Positions 32,532 through 41,857 of a stretch of DNA of 64,000 bases are shown here, piece after piece; the first letter of the stretch is position 1; every line of letters begins with the position of its first letter. Source of the stretch: Jiangella mangrovi (GTDB lineage Bacteria > Actinomycetota > Actinomycetes > Jiangellales > Jiangellaceae); assembly GCF_014204975.1 (NCBI RefSeq), contig NZ_JACHMM010000001.1, positions 1,302,001 through 1,366,000 on the forward strand. Direction: 5' to 3'. The notes beneath the pieces were generated by a model. That model was not told the origin of the DNA. It searched no databases and saw only the letters and a program-made list of their open reading frames with translations. Both the position numbers and the translations under genes were made by a program.

Positions 32532-33446
32532 GTGACCGACGTCACGATCGCCCACGACGACCTCCGGCCGCTGATGTTCTCGGTGGCCTACCGCATGCTC
32601 GGCAGCGTCAGCGAGGCCGAGGACGTCGTGCAGGACGCGTTCCTGCGCATGCACCGCGCGTCGGAGTCGGGCACCGTCGCGGACAACCCCGAGGCCTACG
32701 CCACCACCGTCACCACGCGGCTGGCCATCGACGCATTGGGCTCGGCTCGCCTCCGGCGCGAGCGCTACGTCGGGTCCTGGCTGCCCGAGCCGCTACTCGC
32801 CGTCGACGACGACCCCGCCCGTCACGTCGAGGAGAGCGAGACGCTGTCCACGGCGTTCCTCGTGGTGCTCGAGACGCTGTCGCCGGTCGAGCGGGCGGTG
32901 TTCCTGCTGCGCGAGGTGTTCGGCTACGGCTACGACGAGATCGCCGCCGTGGTCGAGAAGAGCGAGGCGAACTGCCGCCAGCTCATGGCCCGCGCCCGCA
33001 AGCACATCGACGAACGGCGGCCGCGGTTCGAGCCGTCGCACGAGCGCCGCGACGAGCTCGCCCGCACGTTCTTCGCCGCCCTGAACGACGGCGACGTCGG
33101 GGCGCTGGAGCGACTGCTCGCCGAGGACGTCGTGTTCCACGGCGACGGCGGCGGCAAGACCGCGGCCGTGCGCCAGCCCCTGGTCGGCGCGCTTCAGGTG
33201 GCCCGGTTCCTGGCCAACCTCGGCCGCACCGGCGTCGCCATGGGCCTGCTGCTCGAGCCGGTGGCGGTGAACGGCCAGCCCGGCCTGCGGGTCTCCGGCG
33301 ACGACGGCGTCCTGGGCGTGCTCTCACTGACCATCGCCGACGACGGCCGTATCGCGGGAGTGCACAACCAGATCAACCCGGACAAGCTGCACCACCTGGG
33401 CCCGGTGGGCGACCTCAACGCGCACCTGGCGGCCGAGCGCGACTGA
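32532..33446 (+). CDS. sigJ: ECF41-family sigma factor (SigJ-like) with SnoaL-like C-terminus
   Basis: RNA polymerase sigma factor of 304 residues. Region 2 is 'DDLRPLMFSVAYRMLGSVSEAEDVVQDAFLRMHRA', region 4 is 'LSPVERAVFLLREVFGYGYDEIAAVVEKSEANCRQLMARARKHI', and a C-terminal SnoaL_2/NTF2-like domain begins near 185 ('FFAALNDGDVGALERLLAEDVVFHGDGGGK'). ECF41 members carry this fused domain instead of a separate anti-sigma factor; it both stimulates and inhibits the sigma core. The C-terminal tail has a 'NQINPDKLHHL' element, matching the family's NPDK motif. The GTG start is short of a clear ribosome site. It is divergent from its probable target operon. Confidence 0.93.
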   Translation: MTDVTIAHDDLRPLMFSVAYRMLGSVSEAEDVVQDAFLRMHRASESGTVADNPEAYATTVTTRLAIDALGSARLRRERYVGSWLPEPLLAVDDDPARHVEESETLSTAFLVVLETLSPVERAVFLLREVFGYGYDEIAAVVEKSEANCRQLMARARKHIDERRPRFEPSHERRDELARTFFAALNDGDVGALERLLAEDVVFHGDGGGKTAAVRQPLVGALQVARFLANLGRTGVAMGLLLEPVAVNGQPGLRVSGDDGVLGVLSLTIADDGRIAGVHNQINPDKLHHLGPVGDLNAHLAAERD

Positions 33447-33491
33447 GCGCGGCCGGCGAGTGCCCGCGACCGCCGGTCTTGCCCGGCCCTT

Positions 33492-34271
33492 CTAGGCCGG
33501 ATGGTTGCGGTCGAACACCAGCCGCAGGCCCATGAGCGTGAGCCAGGGCTCGTGGTGCTGGATGGTCGCCGACTCGTCCAGCACCAACGGCGCCAGCCCG
33601 CCCGTCGCGATCACCGTGACACCGTCGAGCCCTACCCCCAGCTCCGTCGCCATGCGGGTGACCACGCCGTCCACCTGGGCGCTGAAGCCGTACAGCGCGC
33701 CGGACTGCAACGCCTCGACGGTGTTCTTGGCGATGACGGACCGGGGCCGGACCAGCTCGACCCGGCGCAGCTGGGCCGCGGCGTTGCGCAGCGCCTCGAG
33801 CGACACGTCGATGCCCGGGGCGATGGCGCCGCCGATGTACTCGCCGCGCGCCGACACGACGTCGAACGTGGTGGCGGTGCCGAAGTCGACGATGATGCAC
33901 GGCCGGCCGGTGCCGTACTGGTGCATGGCGGCCAGCGCGTTGACGATGCGGTCGGTGCCGACCTCGCGGGGGTTGTCCATGAGGATCGGCACGCCGGTCT
34001 TGACACCGGGCTCGACCAGCAGCGCCGGCACGTCGGCGAAGTAGCGCTGCGCGAGCCAGCGCATCTCGCGCTGCACCACGGGCACCGTCGAGCAGATGGC
34101 GACGCCGTCGATCGGCTCGTCGGTCCCCGCGAACAGCCCTCGCAGCAGCGCCATCAGCTCGTCGGTGGTGCGCGTGGCCACGGTGGCGACCCGCCAGTGG
34201 TGGCGCACCTCGAGGCCGTCGAGCAGCCCGATGACGGTCTCGGTGTTCCCCACGTCGATCGCCAGCAACAC
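33492..34271 (-). CDS. coaX: Type III pantothenate kinase
   Basis: First step of coenzyme A synthesis from pantothenate, ATP-dependent. 259 residues with the ASKHA-fold motifs of CoaX: phosphate 1 'LLAIDVGNTETVIGLLDG', 'DRIVNALAAMHQYG', phosphate 2 'CIIVDFGTATTFDVV', 'GGAIAPGIDVSLEALRNAAAQLRRVEL', 'IAKNTVEALQSGALYGFSAQVDGV', and adenosine 'VIATGGLA'. It follows nadC by 62 bp, in the order panC-nadB-nadC-coaX. Confidence 0.95.
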   Translation of the reverse strand: MLLAIDVGNTETVIGLLDGLEVRHHWRVATVATRTTDELMALLRGLFAGTDEPIDGVAICSTVPVVQREMRWLAQRYFADVPALLVEPGVKTGVPILMDNPREVGTDRIVNALAAMHQYGTGRPCIIVDFGTATTFDVVSARGEYIGGAIAPGIDVSLEALRNAAAQLRRVELVRPRSVIAKNTVEALQSGALYGFSAQVDGVVTRMATELGVGLDGVTVIATGGLAPLVLDESATIQHHEPWLTLMGLRLVFDRNHPA

Positions 34272-34333
34272 TGGTTCCCTTTCCCTCGTGGGACTCGCTC
34301 TCTCCAGGGACCTTGCGGTCGATCTCAGCCGAG

Positions 34334-35224
34334 TCAGTGTGCCTCGACGGCCACCATGTCGAGCCCGAGGTCCAGGGCTCGGACCGAGTGGGTCAGGGCG
34401 CCGGTGGACAGGTAGTCGACGCCGGTGGCGGCGTAGGCGCCGGCCTGGGCCAGCGTCAGCCCGCCGCTGACCTCGAGGCGGGCCCGGCCGTCGACCAGCT
34501 TCACCGCCTCGAGCACGTCGTCGACGCTGAAGTTGTCGAGCAGCACCAGGTCGGCGCCGGCCTCGACCGCCTCGGCGGTGCCGTCGAGGTCGTCGACCTC
34601 GACCTCGACCGCGATGTCCGGGTAGGCCTGCCTCACCGCCTGGAAGGCCGCGGTGATGCCGCCGGCCGCCGCGATGTGGTTGTCCTTGATCAGCGCCGAC
34701 TCCGCCAGCGTGGACCGGTGGTTGACCCCGCCGCCCAGGCGCACGGCGTACTTCTCGAGCGGGCGCAGCAGCGGCGTGGTCTTGCGGGTGTCGCGGACGG
34801 CGGCGTGGGTGCCGGCCAGCGCGTCGACCCAGGAGCGGGTGGCGGTCGCGATGCCGGAGAGCCGGCAGACGAGGTTCAGCGCGGTCCGCTCGGCCAGCAG
34901 CAGCCGGCGGGTGCGGCCGTGCACCGTCAGCACCTTGGACCCGGCACGGATCTCGGCGCCGTCGGCGACGTGCCGCTCGACCTCGACCTCGGCGTCGGTG
35001 GCCGCGAACACCGCCTCGGCCACCGGCAGGCCGGCGATGACGCCGGTCTCGCGGGAGCCGAGCACGGCGACGGCGTACTGGTCGGCCGGCACGGTCGCCG
35101 TGGTGGTGACGTCCTCTCCGCCGCCGAGGTCCTCCTCGAGCGTGGCGCGCACGAGGTCCTCGACGTAGCGGGGATCGAGACCCGCCTCGCGCAGTGCGAG
35201 TGTCACGGGCTCGGGCAGACTCAT
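34334..35224 (-). CDS. nadC: Nicotinate-nucleotide pyrophosphorylase (carboxylating)
   Basis: Converts quinolinate and PRPP to nicotinate mononucleotide in de novo NAD synthesis. 296 residues. Seen: 'DLGGGEDVTTTATVPADQ', 'VLTVHGRTRRLLLAERTALNLVCRLSGIATAT', 'DTRKTTPLLRPLEKYAVRLGGGVNHRSTLAESALIKDNHI' (substrate-binding Arg/Lys/His), 'VEVEVDDLDGTAEAVEAGADLVLLDNFS' and 'LEVSGGLTLAQAGAYAATGVDYLSTGALTHSV'. The start lies 9 bp from the end of nadB, so the genes are co-transcribed. Confidence 0.95.
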   Translation of the reverse strand: MSLPEPVTLALREAGLDPRYVEDLVRATLEEDLGGGEDVTTTATVPADQYAVAVLGSRETGVIAGLPVAEAVFAATDAEVEVERHVADGAEIRAGSKVLTVHGRTRRLLLAERTALNLVCRLSGIATATRSWVDALAGTHAAVRDTRKTTPLLRPLEKYAVRLGGGVNHRSTLAESALIKDNHIAAAGGITAAFQAVRQAYPDIAVEVEVDDLDGTAEAVEAGADLVLLDNFSVDDVLEAVKLVDGRARLEVSGGLTLAQAGAYAATGVDYLSTGALTHSVRALDLGLDMVAVEAH

Positions 35225-35233
35225 CGGTACTCC

Positions 35234-36883
35234 TTACATGGGCTCATATGTCGTCGTGAGCACGCCGTCCGGGTCCACGACGCTGACCAGATGGCCGCGC
35301 CAGCGGGCGTCGTCCCGGTCCGGGAAGTCCTCACGCCAATGGCCGCCACGCGTCTCTTCGCGCATGGCGGCATGCCGACCGAGCGTAACGGCCACCGTGT
35401 GGAGATTTGTCGTCTCCCAGGAATCCGGGGTCATTCCGTCGGCGGCCGGGTCGGTGGCGAGGCTCGCCAGCCGGGCCGCGAGCGTCGTCAGCGACGACTC
35501 CGACCGCACGACGCCGGCGCCGGCCGTCATGGCCGACTGCACGAACGGGCGTGCGTCGGCGTCGAGCAGGCCGACCGGCCCGTCGCGCTCGACGGGGTCG
35601 CCCGGGTGGGCGTCGCCCAGCGACGACGCGAGGTCCTCGGCGATGCGGTGCCCCCAGACCAGCCCTTCGAGCAGCGAGTTCGAGGCCAGCCGGTTGGCGC
35701 CGTGGACGCCGGTGCACGACACCTCGCCGCATGCGTACAGGCCGGGGACGCTGGTGCGGCCGCGGCGGTCGGTGCGCACGCCGCCGCTGGCGTAGTGCTG
35801 GGCCGGCGCGACGGGGACGAGGTCCGTGGCGGGGTCGATGCCGTAGGAGCGGCAGCGCGCGACGATGGTCGGGAACCGCTCCTCGAGGAACGTCCTGCCG
35901 AGGTGCCGGGCGTCGAGCCAGACGTGCTCGGCGCCGGTCTCGGCCATGGCCGTGACGACGCCCTTGGCGACGACGTCGCGCGGTGCCAGCTCGGCCAGCT
36001 CGTGCCGGCCCTTCATGAACCGGCGGCCCTCGACGTCGCGCAGCACCGCGCCCTCGCCACGGACGGCCTCGGAGATCAGTGGCTGCTGCCCCTTGGCCGA
36101 GCGGCCGAGCCAGAGCACCGTCGGGTGGAACTGGACGAACTCGAGGTCGGCCACCTCGGCGCCGGCCCGCAGCGCGGCCGCGACGCCGTCGCCGGTGGAG
36201 ACGGGCGGGTTGGTGGTCGACGCGTAGACCTGCCCGAGCCCGCCGGTGGCCAGCACGACGGCCCGGCCGAGCGCCGCGCCGACGCCGCTCTGCCGCCCGG
36301 CCCCGATGACGTGCAGCACGACGCCGCAGGCGCGGCCCGCGGCGTCGGTGAGGATGTCGGTGACGAGGGCGTGCTCGACGACCTCGATCTGCGGATCCTC
36401 GCGGACGGCGGCCAGCGCCTCGAGCAGGGCGCGCGAGATCTCCTTGCCGGTCTGGTCGCCGCCGGAGTGCGCGATGCGGTCGCGGTGGTGACCGCCCTCG
36501 CGGGTCAGCGCGATGTCGCCGTTGGGGGTGAGCTCGAACTCCGCACCCAGCTCGACCAGCTCGCGGACCCGCCGTGGACCCTCGGTGACCAGCGTGCGGA
36601 CGGCGTCCTCGTCGCACAGGCCGACGCCCGCGACGAGGGTGTCGCGCAGGTGCTGCTCGGGGCTGTCCTCGGGTCCGAGCGCCGCGGCGATGCCGCCCTG
36701 CGCCCACGCGGTGGCGCTGTCGGAGAGCCGGGTCTTCGTCACGAGCAGGACCCGGCCGGCCTTGCGCGCCTCGAGAGCCGTGGTGAGCCCCGCGATGCCG
36801 CTGCCGACCACGACGACGTCGGCGGACACGGTCCAGCCGGGGTCCTCGGTGCGCATGCGGCGGGGGATGCGTACTCCGGTCAC
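35234..36883 (-). CDS. nadB: L-aspartate oxidase
   Basis: Flavoenzyme that oxidises L-aspartate to iminoaspartate, first step of de novo NAD synthesis. 549 residues from GTG 36883. Seen: the FAD motif 'VVVVGSGIAGLTTALEARKAGRVLLVTKTRLSDSATAWAQGGIAAA', 'LTREGGHHRDRIAHSGGDQTGKEI', 'VVLATGGLGQVYASTTNP', 'EFVQFHPTVLW', 'LVPVAPAQHYASGGVRTDRRGRTSVPGLYACGEVSCTGVHGANRLASNSLLEGLVWG' (active-site Arg/His). The start is uncertain: no strong ribosome site, and a downstream ATG (MRTEDPGW) is also plausible. nadA is not in the window. The gap to panC is about 25 bp. Confidence 0.93.
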   Translation of the reverse strand: MTGVRIPRRMRTEDPGWTVSADVVVVGSGIAGLTTALEARKAGRVLLVTKTRLSDSATAWAQGGIAAALGPEDSPEQHLRDTLVAGVGLCDEDAVRTLVTEGPRRVRELVELGAEFELTPNGDIALTREGGHHRDRIAHSGGDQTGKEISRALLEALAAVREDPQIEVVEHALVTDILTDAAGRACGVVLHVIGAGRQSGVGAALGRAVVLATGGLGQVYASTTNPPVSTGDGVAAALRAGAEVADLEFVQFHPTVLWLGRSAKGQQPLISEAVRGEGAVLRDVEGRRFMKGRHELAELAPRDVVAKGVVTAMAETGAEHVWLDARHLGRTFLEERFPTIVARCRSYGIDPATDLVPVAPAQHYASGGVRTDRRGRTSVPGLYACGEVSCTGVHGANRLASNSLLEGLVWGHRIAEDLASSLGDAHPGDPVERDGPVGLLDADARPFVQSAMTAGAGVVRSESSLTTLAARLASLATDPAADGMTPDSWETTNLHTVAVTLGRHAAMREETRGGHWREDFPDRDDARWRGHLVSVVDPDGVLTTTYEPM

Positions 36884-36908
36884 GCGCCACAAGCCTACGC
36901 CTGGGGCC

Positions 36909-37757
36909 TCAGGGCAGATCGACGGCGATGTTGTCGATGAGGCGCGTGGTGCCGACGCGGGCGGCCACGAGCAGCCGGGCCGGGCCGTGCTCCGGCCGGG
37001 GCGCCAGCTCCGCGGAGCGCAGCTCCAGATAGTCGACGGCGACGGCGTCCGCCTCGGCCGCCAGCTCGGCCCGGGCCGCGGCGACGACGGCGTCCGGCCC
37101 GGTTCCGGCCGCCGCGGCGCCCGCCCGCAGCGCCCGCGAGAGTGCCAGCGCCGCCGTCCGCTCGTCCGCCGACAGATACCGGTTGCGGCTGGAGAGCGCC
37201 AGCCCGCCGTCCTCGCGGACGGTCGGCACGCCGACGATCTCGTACGGCATCTCGAGGTCGGCCACCATGCGGCGGACCAGGGTGAGCTGCTGGTAGTCCT
37301 TCTCGCCGAAGACGGCGTAGCTGGGCACCGTGAGGTTGAGCAGCTTCGCGACGACCGTCAGCACCCCGGCGAAGTGGGTGGGCCGCACCGCGCCCTCCAG
37401 CTCCGCACCCAGCGGACCGGGCACGATGCCCACCTGCGGGTCGCCGTGCGGGTACAGCTCGTCGGCGGCGGGCGCGAACACGACGTCGACGCCCTCGTCG
37501 GCACACATGGCGAGGTCGGCCTCGAAGGTGCGCGGGTAGCGCTCGAAGTCCTCACCCGGGCCGAACTGCAGCGGGTTCACGAACACCGTCACCAGGACGG
37601 TGCCGCCACTGCCGACCAGCTCGCGGGCGGCCCGGATCAGTGCGCGATGGCCCTCGTGCAGGGCGCCGAGCGTCATGACGACGGCGCTTTCGTCTTCGCT
37701 CTGCGCCAGCGCCTCGGCGAGCTCGTCCCGGGTGCGGGCCACGATGGGGTCGGTCAC
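36909..37757 (-). CDS. panC: Pantothenate synthetase
   Basis: Joins pantoate and beta-alanine using ATP. 282 residues from GTG 37757. Seen: the first nucleotide motif '[20 protein letters not shown]' (HxGH; the usual PTMGALHEGH here reads [10 protein letters not shown]), '[22 protein letters not shown]', '[41 protein letters not shown]', and '[15 protein letters not shown]' (the KMSKS-like element). panD, its usual neighbour, lies far away in this window. It is first in the panC-nadB-nadC-coaX series and divergent from an ABC-2 permease. Confidence 0.94.
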   Translation of the reverse strand: MTDPIVARTRDELAEALAQSEDESAVVMTLGALHEGHRALIRAARELVGSGGTVLVTVFVNPLQFGPGEDFERYPRTFEADLAMCADEGVDVVFAPAADELYPHGDPQVGIVPGPLGAELEGAVRPTHFAGVLTVVAKLLNLTVPSYAVFGEKDYQQLTLVRRMVADLEMPYEIVGVPTVREDGGLALSSRNRYLSADERTAALALSRALRAGAAAAGTGPDAVVAAARAELAAEADAVAVDYLELRSAELAPRPEHGPARLLVAARVGTTRLIDNIAVDLP

Positions 37758-37832
37758 GCCGTCACCGTACCGGGACGGCGACGGCGAAATTCCGATGACA
37801 CCGCCGCAGGGGCCGACTACGGTACGGCGACT

Positions 37833-38627
37833 GTGCGTCTCTTCGCCACCTTCGTCGTCCTGGGCTTCCGCCGGTGGTCGACGTACCGGCTGGCGACCGT
37901 GGCGGGCGCGTTCACGAACACCGTCTTCGGCCTGATCAAGGCGTCCATCACGGTGGGCGCCATCGGCGCGGCCGGCGGCGAGCTGGCCGGCTACGACGCC
38001 GTCACCGGGGCGACGTACGCCTGGCTGGTGCAGGCCCTCGTGGCACCGGTCAACGTGTTCCAGTGGAGCGAGCTGGCGTACCGCGTCCGCGACGGCGACG
38101 TCGCGGTCGACCTCGCCCGGCCGGCCGACCCGCAGCTGATGTACCTCGCCGGCTTCCTCGGCCGGGCCGCGTTCCAGTTCATCCCGCGCGGTGCGCCGCC
38201 GCTGCTCACCGGCGCGTTGGTCACCGGCCTGGCGCTGCCGGCCACCCCGCTGCCGTACCTGCTGGGCGCCGTCAGCATGGTGCTGGCCGTCGCGGTGTCG
38301 TTCGGCTGCTGGTGGCTGGTGAACCTCGTCGCGTTCTGGGTCATCGAGATGCGCGGCATCGCCACCCTCTACGTCGTCTCGCTGAGTGTGCTCTCGGGCC
38401 TGATCATCCCGGTGCACTGGTTCCCGCCGTGGCTGGCCACCCTGGCGGCGCTGACGCCGTTCCCGTCGCTCCTGCAGGCGCCGGTCGACGTGCTGACCGC
38501 ACGGGTCGAGGGCACGGCGGCGCTGGGCGTGCTGGGGGTGCAGGCGGCCTGGCTCGCCGGCGTCCTGCTGCTGGGCCGGCTGGTCTTCGCCCGCGGCACC
38601 CGGAAGCTGGTGGTGCAGGGTGGGTGA
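37833..38627 (+). CDS. ABC-2 type permease (DUF990-like), subunit 1
   Basis: Membrane subunit of 264 residues with about six TM helices. Typical ABC-2 features are '[60 protein letters not shown]' and '[39 protein letters not shown]'. The 'RxGDVxxDLxRP' element is characteristic of the DUF990 exporter family. Start is GTG 37833 with TACGGT (-10-like) 9 bp upstream, suggesting a very short leader. It overlaps the second permease by 8 bp; the ATPase follows. Transported substrate unknown. Confidence 0.85.
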   Translation: MRLFATFVVLGFRRWSTYRLATVAGAFTNTVFGLIKASITVGAIGAAGGELAGYDAVTGATYAWLVQALVAPVNVFQWSELAYRVRDGDVAVDLARPADPQLMYLAGFLGRAAFQFIPRGAPPLLTGALVTGLALPATPLPYLLGAVSMVLAVAVSFGCWWLVNLVAFWVIEMRGIATLYVVSLSVLSGLIIPVHWFPPWLATLAALTPFPSLLQAPVDVLTARVEGTAALGVLGVQAAWLAGVLLLGRLVFARGTRKLVVQGG

Positions 38628-39423
38628 GCGGCTTCGGCCGTACCGGGTGCTGGTCGGTTCGCGGATGCGGTCGCAGACGGCGTACCGGCGCTCGTTCGTG
38701 TCCGACGTGCTGGGCAGTGTGGGCATCGGGCTGATGGAGTTCGCCGAGGTCTACATCGTCTTCGCCAACGTCGACGTGCTCGGCGGGCTGGACTTCGCCG
38801 CCGCGGCGCTGCTGTTCGCACTGGCCAACCTGGGCTTCAGCCTCGCCGACATGGTGGCCGGGCACGCTGACCGGCTCCCGGTGTACCTGCGCGAGGGGAC
38901 GCTGGACGCGTTCCTGCTGCGCCCGCTGCCGGTGCTGGCGCAGCTGATCACCAGCGACGTCTCGCTGCGCCGGCTCGGCCGGTGCGCCGTCGCCGTCGCC
39001 GTGTTCGCGGTGGCACTGCCGCTCAACGACATCGACTGGACGCCGGGCCGGGTCGCCCTGGCCGTCGTCGCGCCCCTGGCGGCGGCCGCGATCTTCGCCG
39101 GGCTGTTCGTCTGTGCCGCGGCCGTGCAGTTCTGGCTGGTCGAGGGCGCGGAGTTCGCCAGCGCGTTCACCTACGGCGGCGCGTACGCGGCCGGCTATCC
39201 GGCGAGCATCTTCAGCCTGCCCATGCGGCTGCTGTTCACGTTCGTCGTGCCGGCCGCGTTCACCGCCTACCTGCCGGTCCTCGTCCTGCTGGACCTGCCC
39301 GGCCCGGCCGGGCTGCCGCAGTGGCTGGGCTGGTGCACCCCGCTGGCCGCGCTCGCCATCTGGGCCGTCGCCCTGGCCGGCTGGCGGGCCGGCCTCCGCC
39401 ACTACACCGGGACGGGATCATGA
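38620..39423 (+). CDS. ABC-2 type permease (DUF990-like), subunit 2
   Basis: Membrane subunit of 267 residues. It has six TM helices and the family stretch '[54 protein letters not shown]', plus '[55 protein letters not shown]' at the C-terminus. It is the partner of the preceding permease; two different permeases plus one ATPase is the usual form. The stop overlaps the ATPase start (ATGA). Confidence 0.85.
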   Translation: MGERLRPYRVLVGSRMRSQTAYRRSFVSDVLGSVGIGLMEFAEVYIVFANVDVLGGLDFAAAALLFALANLGFSLADMVAGHADRLPVYLREGTLDAFLLRPLPVLAQLITSDVSLRRLGRCAVAVAVFAVALPLNDIDWTPGRVALAVVAPLAAAAIFAGLFVCAAAVQFWLVEGAEFASAFTYGGAYAAGYPASIFSLPMRLLFTFVVPAAFTAYLPVLVLLDLPGPAGLPQWLGWCTPLAALAIWAVALAGWRAGLRHYTGTGS

Positions 39424-40418
39424 CCGACCCGATCATCGAGGTCCGCGACCTGCGCCGCGAGTTCGTCGTCCGGTCACCAGTAGGGCGGCTGCGCCGCACG
39501 CGCACCGTCGTCGCCGCCGTCGACGGCCTGAGCTTCGGCATCGACGAGGGCGCGGCCGTCGGGTACATCGGCGCGAACGGGGCCGGCAAGTCGACCACCA
39601 TCAAGATGCTGACCGGGATCCTGGTGCCGACGGCGGGAACGGTGCGCACCTGCAGCCTCGACCCGATCCGGAGCCGCCGCGAGCTGGCCCGGCAGATCGG
39701 CGTCGTCTTCGGCCAGCGCAGCCAGCTCTGGTGGGACCTGCCGCTGCACGAGTCGTTCCGTGCGCTCGCCGCCATCCACCGGCTGCCGGACGCGAGCTGG
39801 CCGGCCCGCCGCGACGAGCTGGTCGACCGGCTCGACCTCGGCGCGTTCCTGGCCACGCCGGTGCGCCAGCTCTCGCTCGGCCAGCGCATCCGCGGCGAGA
39901 TCGCGGCGGCGCTGCTGCACTCGCCGCGGCTGCTGGTCCTCGACGAGCCGACCATCGGGCTGGACGTGCTGAGCAAGGAGCGGCTGCGGGTGTTCCTCAC
40001 CGAGCAGCGCGCCCTGCACGGCACGACCCTGCTGCTGACCACGCACGACATGGACGACGTGCAGCGCCTCACCGACCGCGTGCTCGTCGTCGACCACGGC
40101 CGGCTGGTCTACGACGGGACGCTGCCCGGCCTCGCCGGGAGGGTCGGCGCCGAGCGGGTCATGGTCGTCGACCTGGTCGAGCCGGTGCCCGACCTCGGGA
40201 CCGTCGACGGCGTCCACGGTGTCGCCGTCGAGTCCGGCGGACTGCGGCACCGGCTCGCGTTCACCCCCGAGCGCACGACGGCGGGCGCCATCCTCGAGGC
40301 CGTGGGACGACGGGGTCAGGTACGCGACCTCGCCATCGAGGAGCCCGACATCGAGGACGTCGTGCGCCGCCTCTACCTCGCCCAGGTCAGCGGCGGCGGT
40401 CCCGCAGCAGCACCATGA
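39420..40418 (+). CDS. ABC exporter ATPase for the ABC-2 permeases
   Basis: ATP-binding subunit of 332 residues that powers the two permeases. Walker A 'GYIGANGAGKSTTIKMLTGI', signature 'LSLGQRIRGEIAAALLHSP' (C-loop LSLGQ), Walker B 'LLVLDEPTIGLDV', H-loop 'LLLTTHDMDDVQRL'. A C-terminal accessory region follows ('MVVDLVEPVPDLGTVDGV', 'AIEEPDIEDVVRRLYL') as in drug/antibiotic-type exporters. The N-terminal insertion 'FVVRSPVGRLRRTRTVVAAVDGLSFG' is normal for this subfamily. The 3' end overlaps the convergent MFS gene by 32 bp. Confidence 0.9.
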   Translation: MTDPIIEVRDLRREFVVRSPVGRLRRTRTVVAAVDGLSFGIDEGAAVGYIGANGAGKSTTIKMLTGILVPTAGTVRTCSLDPIRSRRELARQIGVVFGQRSQLWWDLPLHESFRALAAIHRLPDASWPARRDELVDRLDLGAFLATPVRQLSLGQRIRGEIAAALLHSPRLLVLDEPTIGLDVLSKERLRVFLTEQRALHGTTLLLTTHDMDDVQRLTDRVLVVDHGRLVYDGTLPGLAGRVGAERVMVVDLVEPVPDLGTVDGVHGVAVESGGLRHRLAFTPERTTAGAILEAVGRRGQVRDLAIEEPDIEDVVRRLYLAQVSGGGPAAAP

Positions 40419-41769
40419 CCAGGGCGCCGACCACGGCCAGCCCCGCGCCGACGGCCAGCATGACGTCGGTGGCGCGGGCCAGGTCCGGCCCGGCCGCATC
40501 GACGACGGCGACCGCCACGGCGACGCCGACCGCCGCGCCCACGTAGCGGGCCGCGCTGTTGGCGCCGGAGCCCATGGCCGCGCTGCGCACCGGGACGCCG
40601 TCGACCGCGAGCTTGGGCAGGATGCCGTTCACCAGCCCGCTGCCGACCCCGGCGACGACCAGCCCGGGCAGCAGCCGCTGCCACGACCCGGCGTCGAGGA
40701 ACCCGATCAGCGCGGCGGTGCCGATGGCCGAGAGCCCCATGCCCACGGCGACGATCGCCCAGCCCGGCCAGCGCCGGGCCAGCCGGCGCACCTCGAGCGC
40801 GACCACGAACGCCGTCGTCGCCCACAGGCCCGAGAGCAGCGCCGTCGACAGCGGCGACAGCCCGAGGCCCTGCTGGATCAGCGTCGGGAGGTAGCTGAAG
40901 AAGCCGATGACGGCGATGCCGGTGAACAGCGCCGCGACGGTCGCCGCCACGAACTCGCGCCGGGCGAACAGGGCGAGGTCGAGCATCGGCTCGCGGCCCC
41001 GGCGCTCGACCGCGACGAACGCGCCGAGCAGGGCCACGGCCACCACCGCGAAGCCCACGCCGGTCGCCGTCACACCGTCACGCACCTGGATCAGCGCGGT
41101 GAACAGCGCCGCCAGCCCGAGCCCCAGCGTGGCGACGCCGAGGCCGTCGAACCGCCGCCGGACCGCGGCCTTCGACTCGTCCAGCACCACCGCGCCGACG
41201 ACGGCGATGACGCCGGTCACCAGCGCGAACACCCCATAGGCCGTCCGCCAGCCCCACGGAGCCGGCGCCGCGGCCACGATCGGGCCGATCGCGATGCCGC
41301 CGCTGACCATCGCGCCCCAGACGCTGGTCGCGCGCAGCCGGGCGTGGCCGTCGGGGTAGGCGTGCGCGATCAGGCCGAGGCTGCTGGCCAGGAGCGCCGC
41401 GCTGGCCGCACCCTGAACCACACGGGCGAGCACGAACACCGTCGCCGTCGGGGCGAAGGCACCCGCCACCATCGCCGCGGCCAGCACGCCGAGCCCGGCG
41501 ACGAAGACACGCTTGCGGCCGAAGTCGTCGGCGACGCTCCCGGCGGCCAGGCTCAGCGCGGCCAGCCCGAGCGGCACGCCGTTGAGCGTCCACGTCTGAG
41601 CCGCGTGGCCGAGGCTCAGGCTGGCCGTGATGTCCCAGAGCGTCGCGAGCGGAGCGGTGTAGTTCATCAGCACCAGCAGCGTCGCTGCGCTGGCCACGAG
41701 CAGGGTGGTGCGGGGCGGTCGGCCGGTCGCCGTCGCCCCGTGACCGCTGAGGGTCGCCGAGAGGGTCAT
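40387..41769 (-). CDS. MFS transporter, EmrB/QacA-type drug efflux
   Basis: Drug:proton antiporter of 460 residues. 12-14 TM helices are seen, with 'SVADDFGRKRVFVAGLGVLAAAMVAGAFAPTATVFVLARVVQGAASAALLASSLGLIAHAYP' (the GxxxDxxGRKR loop and the drug-antiporter helix 5). ATG 41769 has GGAG 4 nt upstream. It is divergent from an HxlR regulator with two operator repeats between, so it is probably inducible by a toxic aromatic or oxidised compound. Exact substrate is unknown. Confidence 0.87.
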   Translation of the reverse strand: MTLSATLSGHGATATGRPPRTTLLVASAATLLVLMNYTAPLATLWDITASLSLGHAAQTWTLNGVPLGLAALSLAAGSVADDFGRKRVFVAGLGVLAAAMVAGAFAPTATVFVLARVVQGAASAALLASSLGLIAHAYPDGHARLRATSVWGAMVSGGIAIGPIVAAAPAPWGWRTAYGVFALVTGVIAVVGAVVLDESKAAVRRRFDGLGVATLGLGLAALFTALIQVRDGVTATGVGFAVVAVALLGAFVAVERRGREPMLDLALFARREFVAATVAALFTGIAVIGFFSYLPTLIQQGLGLSPLSTALLSGLWATTAFVVALEVRRLARRWPGWAIVAVGMGLSAIGTAALIGFLDAGSWQRLLPGLVVAGVGSGLVNGILPKLAVDGVPVRSAAMGSGANSAARYVGAAVGVAVAVAVVDAAGPDLARATDVMLAVGAGLAVVGALVMVLLRDRRR

Positions 41770-41780
41770 GACACTCCGTG

Positions 41781-41839
41781 AGTTCGGTGAATGAACCGAC
41801 GATGAGCATACGCCTCGTCAGTTCAATGAACGAACCGAC
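41781..41839. promoter_or_regulatory. Paired operator repeats between MFS and HxlR genes
   Basis: Two near-identical direct repeats, AGTTCGGTGAATGAACCGAC (41781-41800) and AGTTCAATGAACGAACCGAC (41820-41839), start 39 bp apart. The first lies next to the MFS start and the second upstream of the HxlR -10 (TAGACT, 41846-41851). They probably bind the HxlR regulator and repress both genes. Confidence 0.7.
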
Positions 41840-41857
41840 GTGTCGTAGACTGGACGC

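Noticed and set aside
30606-33446. Treating the STAS protein at 30267 as a regulator of the ECF41 sigma factor
   Set aside because: STAS antagonists act on anti-sigma kinases of SigB/SigF-type factors; ECF41 carries its own regulatory domain and no such kinase is nearby.
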